Shown piece by piece: positions 6,070-6,850 of a stretch of DNA of 6,850 nt. Under the pieces are notes generated by a model. That model searched no databases and was not told the origin of the DNA. It saw only the letters and a list, made by a program, of their open reading frames with translations. Location: assembly GCA_020048295.1 (NCBI GenBank), contig JAIFMT010000239.1:1-6850 (forward strand). Reading direction: 5' to 3'. Numbering within the stretch: the first letter of the stretch is position 1; each line of letters opens with the position of its first letter. The DNA comes from Rhodoferax sp. GTDB taxonomy: Bacteria > Pseudomonadota > Gammaproteobacteria > Burkholderiales > Burkholderiaceae. The position numbers and the translations under genes were made by a program.

Positions 6070-6591
6070 ATGTCAGAAACCACCCTTTTTCCGGACTTTA
6101 CCAACCCTGCCGCGCAACCCGCATGGATGCAAAAGCTGTGTGACCCTGACGCATTGCCGGCGCGGCTGGCGCAACTGCCACGCCCACTGGTGTTTACCAA
6201 CGGCGTGTTTGACGTGCTGCACCGCGGCCATGTGGTCTATCTGGCGCAGGCGCGCGCGCTGGGGGCCAGCCTGATCGTCGCCCTCAACACCGATGCCTCG
6301 GCGCGCCGCCTGGGCAAAGGCCCCGACCGACCGCTCAACAACGAGGTGGACCGCGCCTGCGTCATGGCCGCGTTGGCCAGCAGCACTTTAGTGACCTGGT
6401 TTGACGAAGACACCCCACTGCAACTGATTGGCCTGGTGCGCCCGGACATTCTGGTCAAGGGCGGCGACTATGACATGCGCAAGCTCGCCGAAACCGCGCT
6501 GGTGCAGAGCTGGGGTGGGCACGCGCTGGCGCTGCCGTTTGTCAGCGGCTACTCCACCACGGCGCTCGTCAAAAAAATTCGAGAAAATTAA
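6070..6591 (+). CDS. rfaE2: D-glycero-beta-D-manno-heptose 1-phosphate adenylyltransferase (stand-alone RfaE2 / HldE C-terminal domain)
   Basis: This 173-residue cytoplasmic nucleotidyltransferase transfers AMP from ATP to heptose 1-phosphate, giving ADP-heptose for the inner core of lipopolysaccharide. Motifs in order: TNGVFDVLHRGH (43-54) with the catalytic HxGH (His51, His54), VALNTDAS (70-77) with RRLGKGPDRP (79-88), the FDEDTP block (111-116), KGGDY (130-134) and GYSTTALVKKI (160-170). These match the adenylyltransferase half of E. coli HldE. There is no kinase half, so this is the split RfaE2/HldC arrangement, and a separate RfaE1 kinase should be encoded elsewhere. About 38 residues precede the catalytic core, slightly longer than usual. 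The ATG at 6070 is chosen for its ribosome-binding site (6057-6061); ATG 6061 is the alternative. It is followed at once by a palindromic repeat and then by a convergent gene. All key residues are intact. Confidence 0.94.
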   Translation: MSETTLFPDFTNPAAQPAWMQKLCDPDALPARLAQLPRPLVFTNGVFDVLHRGHVVYLAQARALGASLIVALNTDASARRLGKGPDRPLNNEVDRACVMAALASSTLVTWFDEDTPLQLIGLVRPDILVKGGDYDMRKLAETALVQSWGGHALALPFVSGYSTTALVKKIREN

Positions 6592-6596
6592 CTAAA

Positions 6597-6635
6597 TCAG
6601 CCTCTAGCCCTTTAACCGTATGTGCTAGTAGCTCT
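6597..6635. repeat. Imperfect palindrome, copy B of the dispersed extragenic repeat
   Basis: Arm TCAGCCTCTAGCCCTT (6597-6612) pairs with ATGTGCTAGTAGCTCT (6620-6635) at 10 of 16 positions around a 7-base loop. Its reverse complement aligns with copy A (4437-4475), sharing TAGCT, CTAGC- and AAGGGCT-type blocks with the same arm and loop lengths. It begins 5 bases after the rfaE2 stop and ends 27 bases before the stop of the convergent gene, so a terminator role for both is plausible, though the stem is imperfect and the following CTACTTT is only a weak T tract. Confidence 0.6.
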
Positions 6636-6662
6636 ACTTTATGCAGCAAATTAAACGACGCG

Positions 6663-6850
6663 TCAGCCAAGGTCAGATGATGCTGACGCTGGGCTGGCAT
6701 TTTCTGCATGGCCGGCGTGGCGCAACTGCTGCCAGCGCAGTGCTGCGCTATGAGTATCGGCAAACACCTCGCAGCCGCGCAGCGCGTCCGCTGACACGAC
6801 GGTGCAGCCCGCACCACCCACCCACAGCGGGCAATGCGCCGGCAGCGTGG
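6663..6850 (-). CDS. C-terminal end of an unidentified protein, possibly with a B12-binding-like domain
   Basis: Reading leftward from the right edge, an open frame of 61 codons from 6848 ends at TGA (6665-6663); the start lies outside the window. The residues run TLPAHCPLWVGGAGC, then ADALRGCEVFADTHSAALRWQQLRHAGHAE and a short Ala/Ser tail ending SSDLG. Codon use (strong third-position G/C) and the sensible sequence suggest a real gene end. A short Pro-Leu-Trp-Val-Gly-Gly strand, then a loop, then a VFAD strand and a final helix is how the last strands of Rossmann-like cobalamin-binding domains look, for example in MerR-type regulators with a B12-binding domain. That is a weak resemblance, and no cobalamin-ligand motif is visible because it would lie upstream. 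It is convergent with rfaE2. Confidence 0.55.
   Translation of the reverse strand, partial: TLPAHCPLWVGGAGCTVVSADALRGCEVFADTHSAALRWQQLRHAGHAENASPASASSDLG

Overview
The window is GC-rich, densely coding and typical of a betaproteobacterium in the order Burkholderiales. The best guess is a member of the Comamonadaceae (Rhodoferax/Polaromonas-like). The evidence is the mreB-mreC-mreD-mrdA cell-shape order, the style of the MreB C-terminus and PBP2, and two copies of an imperfect palindrome resembling the dispersed extragenic repeats I associate with that family. The assignment comes from recalled family features, not a search.

Layout. (1) Positions 1-3678, plus strand, hold a tightly packed elongasome operon: the 3' end of mreB, then mreC, mreD (ATGA overlap with mreC) and mrdA (PBP2, 5 bases after mreD). 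These proteins build the lateral cell wall: the MreB filament, the MreC/MreD membrane scaffold and the PBP2 transpeptidase. The partner glycosyltransferase gene rodA, which usually follows mrdA, is not here. (2) Positions 3632-4390, minus strand, encode a TauE/SafE-type (TSUP) membrane transporter whose 3' end overlaps the 3' end of mrdA by 47 bases. (3) Positions 4391-4748 lack an intact gene. They hold a palindromic repeat, a possible promoter for the transporter, and a decayed fragment of a catechol meta-cleavage enzyme (4-oxalocrotonate decarboxylase / 2-oxopent-4-enoate hydratase family). (4) Positions 4749-5981, minus strand, encode a degenerate HD-GYP-type protein whose HD pair reads Met-Asn. 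(5) Positions 6070-6591, plus strand and divergent from it, encode a stand-alone heptose-1-phosphate adenylyltransferase (rfaE2) for LPS inner-core precursor synthesis. (6) Positions 6592-6662 hold the second copy of the palindromic repeat. (7) Positions 6663-6850, minus strand, are the C-terminal end of a further gene, possibly a B12-binding-domain protein.

Most of the window is conserved chromosomal housekeeping. I see no defence system, prophage, insertion sequence, CRISPR array or tRNA, and no convincing new system. The points most worth a second look are the enzyme relic, the missing rodA with its overlapping convergent junction, the active-site-less HD-GYP protein, and the repeat pair.
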